DNA of 6,151 bases from an uncultured Oscillospiraceae bacterium (GCA_900758955.1 CAAETL010000045.1:1-6151); one strand, 5' to 3'. Counted from the first letter of the stretch, positions 1 through 6,141 are shown. The notes: generated from the sequence alone by a model not told the origin. Numbers and translations: made by a program.

Positions 1-343
1 CCTTATCGGGGGTGATGATTTTGGTGCCCGTGTACTGGAAGGTTTCGGCCACCACCCCCTGATCCCGGGTGTTTCCACGGGCCAGACGGGGCACCTCCAT
101 TACCAGCACCCCGGCGTATTGCCCTGTTTCCACGGCGGACAGAAGCTTCTGCATCTCGGGCCGGTCGGCGATGGTGTCGCCGCTGACCACCTCCTCGTAG
201 ACGGCGGCAATGGCGAGGCTTTTCCGCCGGGCCAACTCCAACAGAGCCCGCCGGTGGCGCTGCAGGGTGTCGTATTGACCGGTGGCCTGCTCCATGTCCC
301 GGTCCTTGCGGGATTTGCGCAGATACATCAGATAGCGATCCAT
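1..343 (-). CDS. Large serine recombinase, N-terminal part (runs off window)
   Basis: This is a site-specific DNA recombinase of the serine resolvase/invertase superfamily, large (integrase/transposase) type. Only the first 114 codons are present, because the gene continues beyond base 1. The start is ATG at 343-341, with an AGGAGG site about 6 bases upstream. The N-terminus carries YLRKSRKD (residues 7-14), where Ser11 fits the catalytic nucleophile. It is followed by EEVVSGDTIADRPEMQ (50-65), the core VLVMEVPRLARGNTRDQG (79-96) with the conserved arginines, and TKIITPDK (107-114). This order is typical of recombinases on clostridial phages and conjugative elements. The recombinase domain and zinc-ribbon/coiled-coil regions expected for the family would lie outside the window. 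The gene points away from tspO, so any mobile element it serves probably lies to the left. Family assignment is firm; the element type is unknown. Confidence 0.93.
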   Translation of the reverse strand, partial: MDRYLMYLRKSRKDRDMEQATGQYDTLQRHRRALLELARRKSLAIAAVYEEVVSGDTIADRPEMQKLLSAVETGQYAGVLVMEVPRLARGNTRDQGVVAETFQYTGTKIITPDK

Positions 344-379
344 AAATACCTCCTGTGGGATGGGGTGGGGCGGGAGCGG

Positions 380-406
380 AAAAAGGACCGGCCATGTGAC
401 CGATCC
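380..406 (-). terminator. Intrinsic terminator just upstream of the recombinase gene
   Basis: Read on the minus strand, GGATCGGTC, loop ACAT and GGCCGGTCC form a 9-bp stem with two G-U pairs, followed directly by five Ts. It ends only about 37 bases before the recombinase ATG. The C-rich stretch between hairpin and ribosome binding site shows no promoter. It could be a second tspO terminator or an attenuator in the recombinase leader. Confidence 0.7.
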
Positions 407-421
407 TCTCTGATAGGGCAT

Positions 422-453
422 AAAAAAGCGGACGCTTCGGCGGGGAAGTCCAC
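422..453 (-). terminator. Intrinsic terminator after tspO
   Basis: On the minus strand GTGGAC pairs with GTCCGC (one G-U pair). The stem is extended by TTC/GAA across a 2-base bulge, and six Ts follow at 427-422. It begins about 15 bases after the tspO stop codon and is the natural terminator of that gene. Confidence 0.72.
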
Positions 454-468
454 GGATGGGGCCGCCTG

Positions 469-939
469 TCAGTGGTTCAGCAGCCAAATGCAGAGATTGA
501 GAACCGCGGCGAACACGCACCATAACAGGTAGGGGATTTGCAGCAGCCCGGCCAGGCGGTCCGCCCGGTAAAAAAACCACAGCATGCCGCCCACGATTAC
601 CAGGAGCAGCAGCAGCCATAAAAACGCCAGAAAATGAAGCTGCATGCCAAAAAACAGCACGCTCCAGAAGAAGTTGACGATGAGCTGCGCGCCAAAGAGG
701 AACAGGGCCTGGGGGCGTTCCGGGGCGCTGGTATTCCATACCCGCGCCGCGCCGATGCCCATGAGTACATAGAGAATGTTCCAGACAATGGGAAAGACGA
801 TGGGCGGCGGCGTAAAGCTCGGTTTCGCCAGTTGGGCGTATGCCGGCATGCCGTGAATGGTAAAAATAGAGGAGAGCGCGCCCACGGCCAGGGCGATTAG
901 GATCAAGAGCAGATACGGTCGATAGTGTTTCCCTTTCAT
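469..939 (-). CDS. tspO: TspO/MBR (translocator protein) family membrane protein
   Basis: This is a 156-residue integral membrane protein of the TspO / peripheral-type benzodiazepine receptor family, close to the usual family length. Members bind tetrapyrroles such as haem and protoporphyrin IX and are linked to stress and porphyrin control. The role in this organism is not shown by the sequence. Five hydrophobic segments are visible at about residues 9-29, 45-66, 76-97, 102-124 and 130-152. Family motifs are KPSFTPPPIVFPIVWNILY (39-57) followed by LMG, then a QLIVNFFWSVLFF segment (85-97) and PYLLWCVFAAVLN (136-148). The start at 939-937 gives the expected short N-terminus before the first helix, but the ribosome binding site is poor (no AGGAGG within 15 bases). 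The gene stands alone, divergent from the kdp side, with its own terminator. No tetrapyrrole gene is nearby. Confidence 0.93.
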   Translation of the reverse strand: MKGKHYRPYLLLILIALAVGALSSIFTIHGMPAYAQLAKPSFTPPPIVFPIVWNILYVLMGIGAARVWNTSAPERPQALFLFGAQLIVNFFWSVLFFGMQLHFLAFLWLLLLLVIVGGMLWFFYRADRLAGLLQIPYLLWCVFAAVLNLCIWLLNH

Positions 940-988
940 TTCGCATCACCAACCTATAGTATGTGTGGCCGCTTGCAGAAAATGACGG

Positions 989-1004
989 AGATTTTCAAAA
1001 ATCT
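989..1004. repeat. Palindrome upstream of tspO, possible operator
   Basis: AGATTTT, central CA and AAAATCT form a 7+7 bp inverted repeat about 50 bases upstream of the tspO start codon. The loop is too short for a stable RNA hairpin, so a DNA operator is more likely than a terminator. No regulator is identified. Confidence 0.35.
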
Positions 1005-1135
1005 TTCATGGTGTGTTCATACCCTGTTCACCAATTCCCGCCTCCCAGGGTGTAAGATCAATCTCGTAAGGAACACAAACGTTCCGGTTGACAATACCCT
1101 CACTTTTTCTTCTTTTCTCTCTTTTCTTTTTTTGG

Positions 1136-1168
1136 CACGGGTTCACTGCGGTGAACCCGTGTTTTTTT
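1136..1168 (+). terminator. Strong intrinsic terminator with no plus-strand gene upstream
   Basis: CACGGGTTCAC, loop TGCG and GTGAACCCGTG form a perfect 11-bp stem followed by seven Ts (1162-1168). On the minus strand the hairpin is followed by an A/G-rich tract, so it acts only in the plus direction. The nearest upstream gene, tspO, is transcribed the other way, so the transcript it ends is unknown. Confidence 0.88.
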
Positions 1169-1206
1169 CTGCCCGGGGATCGACTGGGGGGAGACGGCGG
1201 GGACTC

Positions 1207-1245
1207 ATGAGTAAGGAGAACACGAAGCGGCGCGAACTGTCCTAA
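1207..1245 (+). CDS. Possible 12-codon leader peptide inside a terminator
   Basis: ATG at 1207 opens a short ORF encoding MSKENTKRRELS, with TAA at 1243-1245. A purine-rich stretch (GGGGGGAG, 1186-1193) lies 13 bases upstream, which is a poor distance for a ribosome binding site. The last part of the ORF is the 5' arm of the terminator at 1219-1276 and the stop codon lies in its loop, so a translating ribosome would block hairpin formation. That layout resembles a translation-controlled attenuator. However, the ORF is very short and could be chance, because half of its codons are dictated by the stem. Confidence 0.25.
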   Translation: MSKENTKRRELS

Positions 1246-1276
1246 AGGGGGCGATTCGCGCCGCTTCGTGTTTTTT
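1219..1276 (+). terminator. Very strong intrinsic terminator with 17-bp stem
   Basis: A perfect 17-bp stem pairs 1220-1236 (ACACGAAGCGGCGCGAA) with 1255-1271, extended by A1219-T1272, around an 18-base loop. Ts run from 1271 to 1276. It faces the kdp side and, with the hairpin at 1136-1168, insulates the downstream promoters from any plus-strand transcription coming from the left. Confidence 0.88.
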
Positions 1277-1380
1277 GTCCATTCGTCAGTTGCCGTCCAG
1301 GACCCCCGGACCAGCGGCAGGGAGGCGGAGACCGCGAGGATGCGCGAAAGCCTTTACGCGCAATTTCCGCTTTGTCGTCG

Positions 1381-1444
1381 TTTATAGAATGTTTTCATAC
1401 GCCTAGGAATCTTTGCACCCTTTTACGCTCTGTGGCGCTATGGT
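1381..1444 (+). promoter_or_regulatory. Putative activator-dependent promoter of the small membrane protein gene
   Basis: A box at 1412-1427 (TTTGCACCCTTTTACG) is followed after exactly 11 bp by TATGGT (1439-1444), a fair -10. A weaker box starting TTTATAG lies 31 bp upstream at 1381. No good -35 is present. The -10 is 29 bases before the ATG at 1468, which leaves a leader of about 17 bases. The same box, 11-bp gap and 31-bp box spacing recur in front of kdpF. Tandem half-sites about 10 bp apart next to a -10 suit class II activation by an OmpR/PhoB-type response regulator. The regulator's identity is an inference. Confidence 0.5.
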
Positions 1445-1467
1445 AAAGGCGTTGGGAGGGAAGAGAC

Positions 1468-1650
1468 ATGATGGGTAAGGCTGAAACACGGATACGGCGG
1501 GTGAAACGGGACGTGACGCGGCTGCTGATGCGCCACCCTCTGGCCGGCCTTTTGGCGATGATGGCAGCGGGCTGCCTGCTCGCCCTGCTGGCGGTGGGGG
1601 CGGCCGCCGCCGCTGTGGTGATTCCGTTCTATCTGTTGGGGTGGGGGTAA
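1468..1650 (+). CDS. Unknown 60-residue membrane protein upstream of kdp
   Basis: I do not recognise this protein. The first 23 residues are basic and contain only two acidic residues (MMGKAETRIR followed by RVKRDVTRLLMRH), and could form an amphipathic helix on the inner membrane face. Residues 25-58 are almost wholly hydrophobic and rich in Ala, Leu and Gly, ending with VVIPFYLLGWG. That length suits one long or two short membrane segments, with the positive end inside. The start at 1468 has GGGAGGG 7 bases upstream; a second ATG at 1471 is less well spaced. It is not KdpF, which is separate at 1743. The gap to kdpF is 92 bases and contains a second promoter. Shared promoter layout with kdpF suggests co-regulation and perhaps a role with the Kdp transporter or its sensor. 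No function is shown. Confidence 0.7.
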   Translation: MMGKAETRIRRVKRDVTRLLMRHPLAGLLAMMAAGCLLALLAVGAAAAAVVIPFYLLGWG

Positions 1651-1652
1651 TC

Positions 1653-1716
1653 TTTATGCTCTTTTAACATGGGCGGGGCACCGTTTACGCCCTTTTAACC
1701 GGCGGACGGCTATACT
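1653..1716 (+). promoter_or_regulatory. Putative kdpFABC promoter with two direct-repeat boxes
   Basis: Two 16-bp boxes, TTTATGCTCTTTTAAC (1653-1668) and TTTACGCCCTTTTAAC (1684-1699), match at 14 of 16 positions and lie 31 bp apart, about three helical turns. Each contains two TTTA half-sites 10 bp apart. Exactly 11 bp after the second box is a good -10, TATACT (1711-1716). There is no consensus -35, as expected for an activator-dependent promoter. The predicted start near 1723 gives a leader of about 20 bases, with AAGGAGGA at 1727-1734. KdpE, the usual Kdp response regulator, is the obvious candidate but is not encoded here. Confidence 0.6.
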
Positions 1717-1742
1717 TTAGGGCAACAAGGAGGATTGAAAGC

Positions 1743-1829
1743 ATGCAAATTATCGTGGGAATCATTGGGCTGTGCGCGGTGGCGCTGCTGCTTTACGACG
1801 TCTATGTTCTGATGAAGGGGGAGGATTGA
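1743..1829 (+). CDS. kdpF: KdpF, small subunit of the K+-transporting ATPase
   Basis: This 28-residue single-span peptide stabilises the KdpFABC complex in the membrane. The sequence is a hydrophobic helix (about residues 2-22, starting MQIIVGIIGL) followed by YDVYVLMKGED, which fits the KdpF ending of Tyr, hydrophobic residues and a Lys-Gly-Glu or Asn-Ala-Glu turn. Length matches the family (about 25-30 residues). An excellent AAGGAGGA site at 1727-1734 lies 8 bases before the ATG. It is the first gene of the operon, and its stop codon is 2 bases from the kdpA start. Its last codons carry the kdpA ribosome binding site, so translation is probably coupled. Confidence 0.9.
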   Translation: MQIIVGIIGLCAVALLLYDVYVLMKGED

Positions 1830-1831
1830 CC

Positions 1832-3646
1832 ATGGGAGCAGTCCTGCAATATGTGCTCTACCTGGCGGTGCTGGTGGCGCTGGCCATCCCCCTGGGGGCG
1901 TACATCAAGAAAGTCATGAACGGAGAAAAGACCATGCTCTCCCGGGCGCTGGGTCCCTGCGAACGGGCCGTATACCGGGTGATGGGCGTGGACAGCGGGG
2001 AGCAGATGACGGGGAAAAAATACGCGGGGAGCGTGTTGGTGTTCTCCGGCATTGGTTTGGTGTTTCTGTTTCTGCTCCAACTGCTCCAGGGGGTCCTGCC
2101 CGGCAATCCCCAGGGGCTTTCCGGGGTGCCCTGGGACCTCTCCTTCAACACGGCGGCCAGTTTTATCACCAACACCAACTGGCAGGCCTACACCGGGGAA
2201 TCCACCCTGAGCTATTTGACCCAGGCCCTGGGCCTGACGGTACAGAATTTTGTCTCCGCCGCCACCGGCATCGCCGTCCTGTTCGCGCTGATTCGGGGCT
2301 TTGTGAAGGTCCGGGGGCAGGGACTGGGCAGCTTTTGGGTGGATTTGACCAGAATTGTGGTGCACATCCTGATCCCCCTGAACTTGGTGATCGCCCTGCT
2401 GCTGGCGGCCGGGGGCGTGATTCAGAACTGGAAGCCCGGCGAGAGCGTCCCTCTTTTAGAACCGGTGGCGGTGAGCGCCGCGGGAGAGGCGCTGGAGGGG
2501 GCGGTGATTGATCCGGAGACCAAGGAGGTAACCGTGGACGGGGAGATTGTGCCCGACGCCCAGGTAATCACGGAACAGTTTGTGCCCATGGGGCCTGCGG
2601 CCAGCCAGGTGGCCATCAAGCAGACGGGCACCAACGGCGGCGGCTTTATGGGGGTCAACGCCGCCCACCCCCTGGAAAACCCCAACGCTTTTACCAATCT
2701 GCTGGAAATGATCTCCCTCTTGCTGATTCCGGCGGCCCTCTGCTTCACCTTTGGAAAAGCTGTGGGCAACAGAAGACAGGGCAGCTCCATTTTTACGGCT
2801 ATGTTCCTCTGCCTTGTGCTGGCCCTCAGCGTGATTGCGGTGAATGAGCAGGCCGCCACGCCCCAACTGGCCCAAAACGGGGCGGTGGACCTATCCATGA
2901 CAGACCAGGCCGGGGGCAATATGGAGGGCAAGGAATCCCGCTTCGGTATCGCCACCTCCTCCACCTGGGCGGGTTTTACCACCGCCGCCTCCAACGGCTC
3001 GGTGAACTCCATGCATGACAGCTACACCCCCCTGGGTGGCATGATGACTCTGCTGCTCATGCAGTTGGGGGAAGTGATTTTTGGCGGCGTGGGCTGCGGC
3101 TTATACGGAATGCTGGCCTTCGCCATTCTCACGGTGTTCATCGCCGGGCTGATGGTGGGCAGAACGCCGGAGTTTTTGGGCAAGAAAATTGAGCCCTATG
3201 AGATGAAATGGGCGGTGGTGATCTGCCTGGCCACCCCGGTGGCCATTTTGGCGGGCAGCGGCATTGCGGCGGGATTCCCCGGCATTGAAACCAGCCTGCT
3301 TAACAGCGGCCCCCACGGGTTTTCGGAGCTGCTCTACGCCTACTCCTCCTGCGGGGGGAACAACGGCTCCGCCTTTGCGGGCTTCGGGGCCAACACGGTG
3401 TTTTTAAACGTCTCTCTGGGGCTTGTGATGCTGTTCGCCCGGTTTATGCCCATTGTGGGCGCTCTGGCCATCGCCAGCAGCCTGGCGGGGAAAAAGCGGC
3501 TGGCCGCAACGGCGGGGACTCTCTCCACCACCAATGGAATGTTCGTCTTTCTGCTGATTGTGGTCGTTCTTCTGGTGGGGGCCCTCAGTTTCTTCCCGGC
3601 GCTGGCGCTGGGTCCCATCGCCGAATTCTTCGGCAGTATTGGGTAA
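1832..3646 (+). CDS. kdpA: KdpA, potassium-binding channel subunit of the Kdp ATPase
   Basis: KdpA binds K+ at the outer face and passes it to KdpB; it is related to SKT-type K+ channels. The ORF is open further upstream, but ATG 1832 is preferred: the encoded start MGAVLQYVLYLAV fits the family, GGAGG sits at 1820-1824, and the earlier extension overlaps kdpF in another frame. This gives 604 residues, longer than the 557 of E. coli. Four filter-like segments are visible: FITNTNWQAY (111-120), GTNGGGF (266-272), TTAASNGSV (383-391) and NNGSAFAGF (510-518). FGGVGCGLYGML (417-428) and GRTPEFLGKKI (443-453) are also family signatures. The extra length is mostly an acidic insert at about 205-252, in the outer loop before the second filter segment. 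It has no disrupting stop and looks intact. kdpB follows after 12 bases. Confidence 0.97.
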   Translation: MGAVLQYVLYLAVLVALAIPLGAYIKKVMNGEKTMLSRALGPCERAVYRVMGVDSGEQMTGKKYAGSVLVFSGIGLVFLFLLQLLQGVLPGNPQGLSGVPWDLSFNTAASFITNTNWQAYTGESTLSYLTQALGLTVQNFVSAATGIAVLFALIRGFVKVRGQGLGSFWVDLTRIVVHILIPLNLVIALLLAAGGVIQNWKPGESVPLLEPVAVSAAGEALEGAVIDPETKEVTVDGEIVPDAQVITEQFVPMGPAASQVAIKQTGTNGGGFMGVNAAHPLENPNAFTNLLEMISLLLIPAALCFTFGKAVGNRRQGSSIFTAMFLCLVLALSVIAVNEQAATPQLAQNGAVDLSMTDQAGGNMEGKESRFGIATSSTWAGFTTAASNGSVNSMHDSYTPLGGMMTLLLMQLGEVIFGGVGCGLYGMLAFAILTVFIAGLMVGRTPEFLGKKIEPYEMKWAVVICLATPVAILAGSGIAAGFPGIETSLLNSGPHGFSELLYAYSSCGGNNGSAFAGFGANTVFLNVSLGLVMLFARFMPIVGALAIASSLAGKKRLAATAGTLSTTNGMFVFLLIVVVLLVGALSFFPALALGPIAEFFGSIG

Positions 3647-3658
3647 GGAGGTTATATC

Positions 3659-5728
3659 ATGGATTCAAAAGTGACAAGGGCCTTTGCCGACAGCCATATG
3701 CTGGGCAGGGCCGTGAAAGATTCCTTTGGCAAACTGAATGCCAAGACCCAGGTGCAAAATCCGGTGATGCTGCTGGTCTATGTCTCCGCGATCTTGACCA
3801 CGGGGCTATGGGTGGTCTCCTGGTTTGGGCTCAAGGACGCGTCGTCTGGGTACACCCTGGCCATTGCGGTGATTCTCTGGGTTACCGTGCTCTTTTCCAA
3901 CTTCGCCGAGGCCATCGCCGAGGGACGGGGCAAGGCCCAGGCGGACTCCCTCCGGGCCTCCAAGCGGGATGTGACCGCCTATACAATCCCTTCTCCCGGG
4001 GAGAAGGACCGGGTTACGGCGGTCCCCTCGGCCGCCTTGAAAAAGGGGAATCTTTTGTTGGTACGGGCGGGAGAACAGATTCCCGCCGACGGGGAAGTGA
4101 TCGACGGGGCGGCCTCGGTGGATGAGAGCGCCATCACGGGGGAATCCGCGCCGGTGATTCGGGAATCGGGGGGCGACCGCAGCGCCGTAACGGGCGGCAC
4201 CACGGTGCTCTCCGACTGGATTGTGGTGCGGGTGACCAGCGAGGCGGGGGAGAGCTTTCTGGACAAAATGATCGCCATGGTGGAGGGGGCCTCCCGGAAA
4301 AAGACCCCCAATGAGATCGCCCTGCAAATTTTTCTCATGGCCCTCTCCATTATTTTTATCCTGGTGACCATGTCCCTCTACACCTACTCCATCTTTTCCG
4401 CCAAGCAGGCGGGGATTGCACCCCCCACCTCCATCACCACCCTGGTGGCCCTGGTGGTCTGTCTGGCCCCCACCACCATCGGCGCGCTTCTCTCCGCTAT
4501 CGGCATTGCGGGCATGAGCCGGCTGAACCAGGCCAACGTGCTGGCCATGAGCGGCCGGGCCATTGAGGCGGCGGGGGATGTGGACATTTTGATGCTGGAT
4601 AAGACCGGCACCATCACCCTGGGCAACCGGCAGGCCTGCGCCTTCCTCCCAGTGGACGGCGTGGGGGAGAAGGAGCTTGCCGACGCGGCCCAGCTCTCCT
4701 CCCTGGCCGACGAGACCCCTGAGGGGCGGAGCGTGGTGGTGCTGGCCAAGGAGAAATTCGGCCTGCGGGGCCGTCAGCTCCAGGACCAGGGGATGCAGTT
4801 TGTACCCTTTACCGCCGCCACCCGCATGAGCGGCGTGGACGTGGGCGGCAGTCAGATCCGCAAGGGCGCGGCGGACGCCATGCAGGCGTACGTCCAGTCG
4901 GCGGGGGGAGAATATTCCGCGGCGTGCGACCGGATGGTGAGGGAAATCGCCTCCCAGGGCGGCACCCCTCTGGTGGTGGCAAAGGATTTTAAGATTCTGG
5001 GCGTCATTCACCTCAAAGACGTGATGAAGCAGGGGGTGAAGGAGAAATTCGCCGACCTGCGCAAGATGGGCATCAAAACCATCATGATTACCGGCGACAA
5101 CCCCCTGACCGCCGCCTCCATCGCCGCGGAGGCGGGGGTGGACGACTTCTTGGCCGAGGCCACCCCGGAGGGGAAGCTGCACATGATTCGGGAGTTTCAG
5201 AGCAAGGGCCATCTGGTGGCCATGACGGGCGACGGCACCAATGACGCCCCAGCCCTGGCCCAAGCGGATGTGGCCGTGGCCATGAACAGCGGCACCCAGG
5301 CGGCCAAGGAGGCGGGCAACATGGTGGACTTGGACTCCTCGCCCACCAAGCTCATCGAGATTGTCCGCATCGGAAAGCAGCTGCTCATGACCCGGGGCAG
5401 TCTGACGACGTTCTCCATTGCAAACGACGTGGCCAAGTATTTCGCCATTATTCCCGCCCTGTTTATGGGGCTCTATCCCGGGTTGTCGGCCCTGAATATT
5501 ATGGGGCTTCACTCCCCCCAGAGCGCCGTGCTGTCGGCCATACTCTATAACGCCCTCATCATTATCGCCCTGATCCCCCTGGCCCTCCGGGGCGTGAAAT
5601 ACCGGGAGGGCTCGGCAGGCAGACTGCTCTCTCGAAATCTGTTGATCTACGGCTTGGGCGGACTGGCCGCGCCCTTTGTCTGCATCAAGCTCATCGACCT
5701 GATTCTGGTCGCCTTCGGCCTGGCATGA
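3659..5728 (+). CDS. kdpB: KdpB, P-type ATPase subunit of the Kdp K+ pump
   Basis: KdpB hydrolyses ATP to drive K+ import and is a type IA P-type ATPase. At 689 residues it is near the E. coli length (682). Domains in order are: first helices (about 35-82), actuator domain with [12 protein letters not shown] (155-166), and the membrane motif [15 protein letters not shown] (268-282). Next come the phosphorylation loop [12 protein letters not shown] (314-325, Asp314 phosphorylated), the nucleotide domain with FTAATRMSG (384-392) and RKG (401-403), and the hinge [20 protein letters not shown] (522-541). The final helices carry [11 protein letters not shown] (586-596), with Asp590 and Lys593 matching the charged pair of the transport path. 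Ser163 of TGES, the site of inhibitory phosphorylation in E. coli, is present. AAGGAGG at 3645-3651 overlaps the kdpA stop, indicating one operon. All catalytic residues appear intact. Confidence 0.98.
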   Translation: MDSKVTRAFADSHMLGRAVKDSFGKLNAKTQVQNPVMLLVYVSAILTTGLWVVSWFGLKDASSGYTLAIAVILWVTVLFSNFAEAIAEGRGKAQADSLRASKRDVTAYTIPSPGEKDRVTAVPSAALKKGNLLLVRAGEQIPADGEVIDGAASVDESAITGESAPVIRESGGDRSAVTGGTTVLSDWIVVRVTSEAGESFLDKMIAMVEGASRKKTPNEIALQIFLMALSIIFILVTMSLYTYSIFSAKQAGIAPPTSITTLVALVVCLAPTTIGALLSAIGIAGMSRLNQANVLAMSGRAIEAAGDVDILMLDKTGTITLGNRQACAFLPVDGVGEKELADAAQLSSLADETPEGRSVVVLAKEKFGLRGRQLQDQGMQFVPFTAATRMSGVDVGGSQIRKGAADAMQAYVQSAGGEYSAACDRMVREIASQGGTPLVVAKDFKILGVIHLKDVMKQGVKEKFADLRKMGIKTIMITGDNPLTAASIAAEAGVDDFLAEATPEGKLHMIREFQSKGHLVAMTGDGTNDAPALAQADVAVAMNSGTQAAKEAGNMVDLDSSPTKLIEIVRIGKQLLMTRGSLTTFSIANDVAKYFAIIPALFMGLYPGLSALNIMGLHSPQSAVLSAILYNALIIIALIPLALRGVKYREGSAGRLLSRNLLIYGLGGLAAPFVCIKLIDLILVAFGLA

Positions 5729-5741
5729 GGAGGTTTTTACC

Positions 5742-6141
5742 ATGAAATTCACAAAGCAGACCCTGTCCCGGGCGGCCAAACTCTTCCTGATCTTCACCCT
5801 GCTCTGCGGCGTGCTGTATACGGCGGTTGTGACGGGGGCGGCGCAATTGCTCTTCCCAAATCAGGCGAATGGCAGTATAATAACCATAGATGGGAAACCA
5901 TACGGCTGCGCGCTGCTGGGACAACAATATACCGACGACGCCCATCTGTGGGGCCGGATCATGAACTTGGACGTATCCACCTATCAGGATCAGGAGGGAA
6001 ACGCTTTGGTTTACGCCGCCCCCTCCAACCTGTCCCCGGCCAGCGCGGAGATGGAGACCCTGGTTGCCGAGCGGGTCTCCAAGCTCCGGGCAGCCAACCC
6101 AGACATGGATGACACGGCCATCCCCGTGGATCTCGTCACCT
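5742..6141 (+). CDS. kdpC: KdpC, assembly subunit of the Kdp ATPase (cut by contig end)
   Basis: KdpC is a single-span protein that joins KdpA and KdpB and supports ATP binding. Start ATG 5742 has AGGAGG at 5728-5733, overlapping the kdpB stop codon. One N-terminal helix (about 12-36) leads into FPNQANGS (38-45), GCALLGQQY (55-63), HLWGRIMNLDVS (68-79) and RAANP (116-120). The visible protein ends at PVDLVT (128-133), which in the family runs straight on into a Gly-Leu-Asp segment and about 60 more residues (E. coli KdpC has 190). The apparent TAG at 6141-6143 is not a real stop: bases from 6142 onward are sequencing adapter. GRIMN has Ile where homologues usually have Pro, a minor change. 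The C-terminal third is missing from the data, not necessarily from the organism. Confidence 0.95.

Larger units (their letters stand above)
940..1467. other. 528-base divergent intergenic region without a clear gene
   Basis: The region separates tspO (minus) from the small membrane protein gene and kdp operon (plus). From left to right it holds a palindrome at 989-1004, a hairpin ACCCTG/CAGGGT (1021-1026 with 1046-1051), and a hairpin GGAAC/GTTCC (1070-1074 with 1081-1085). A TTGACA follows at 1088-1093 with no good -10 at 17 bases. Next come a pyrimidine-only run (1103-1133), two plus-strand terminators and an array of TTTA/TTTG half-sites from 1353 onward. No coding sequence over 12 codons here has both a credible start and plausible composition. 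I looked for a c-di-AMP (ydaO-type) riboswitch, a known control of K+ transport genes, and did not recognise one. Confidence 0.6.

Noticed and set aside
3..395. 130-residue minus-strand frame overlapping the recombinase
   Set aside because: It is the shadow of the true recombinase frame, which starts at 343 and shows clear family motifs; the shadow is Pro/Gly/Arg-rich with no domain.
1088..1116. TTGACA at 1088 as a -35 element
   Set aside because: No acceptable -10 occurs 16-18 bases downstream; that position falls in the pyrimidine-only run.
925..1245. 106-residue plus-strand frame through the intergenic region
   Set aside because: It starts inside tspO and reads through the pyrimidine run (Ser/Phe/Leu repeats) and two terminator hairpins. 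Only its last 12 codons are considered, as a possible leader peptide.
1280..1467. c-di-AMP riboswitch or other known riboswitch in front of the kdp region
   Set aside because: I could not recognise the conserved core of any known class, and the predicted leaders after the -10 elements are only about 17-20 bases.
1772..1831. Extended start of KdpA at 1772
   Set aside because: The added 20 residues overlap kdpF in another frame and lack KdpA similarity; ATG 1832 has a good ribosome binding site and the right N-terminus.
3806..5797. 663-residue open frame on the minus strand opposite kdpB
   Set aside because: It is antisense to an intact, strongly conserved kdpB. Its translation is Gly/His-rich with no domain, which is typical of a GC-rich shadow frame.
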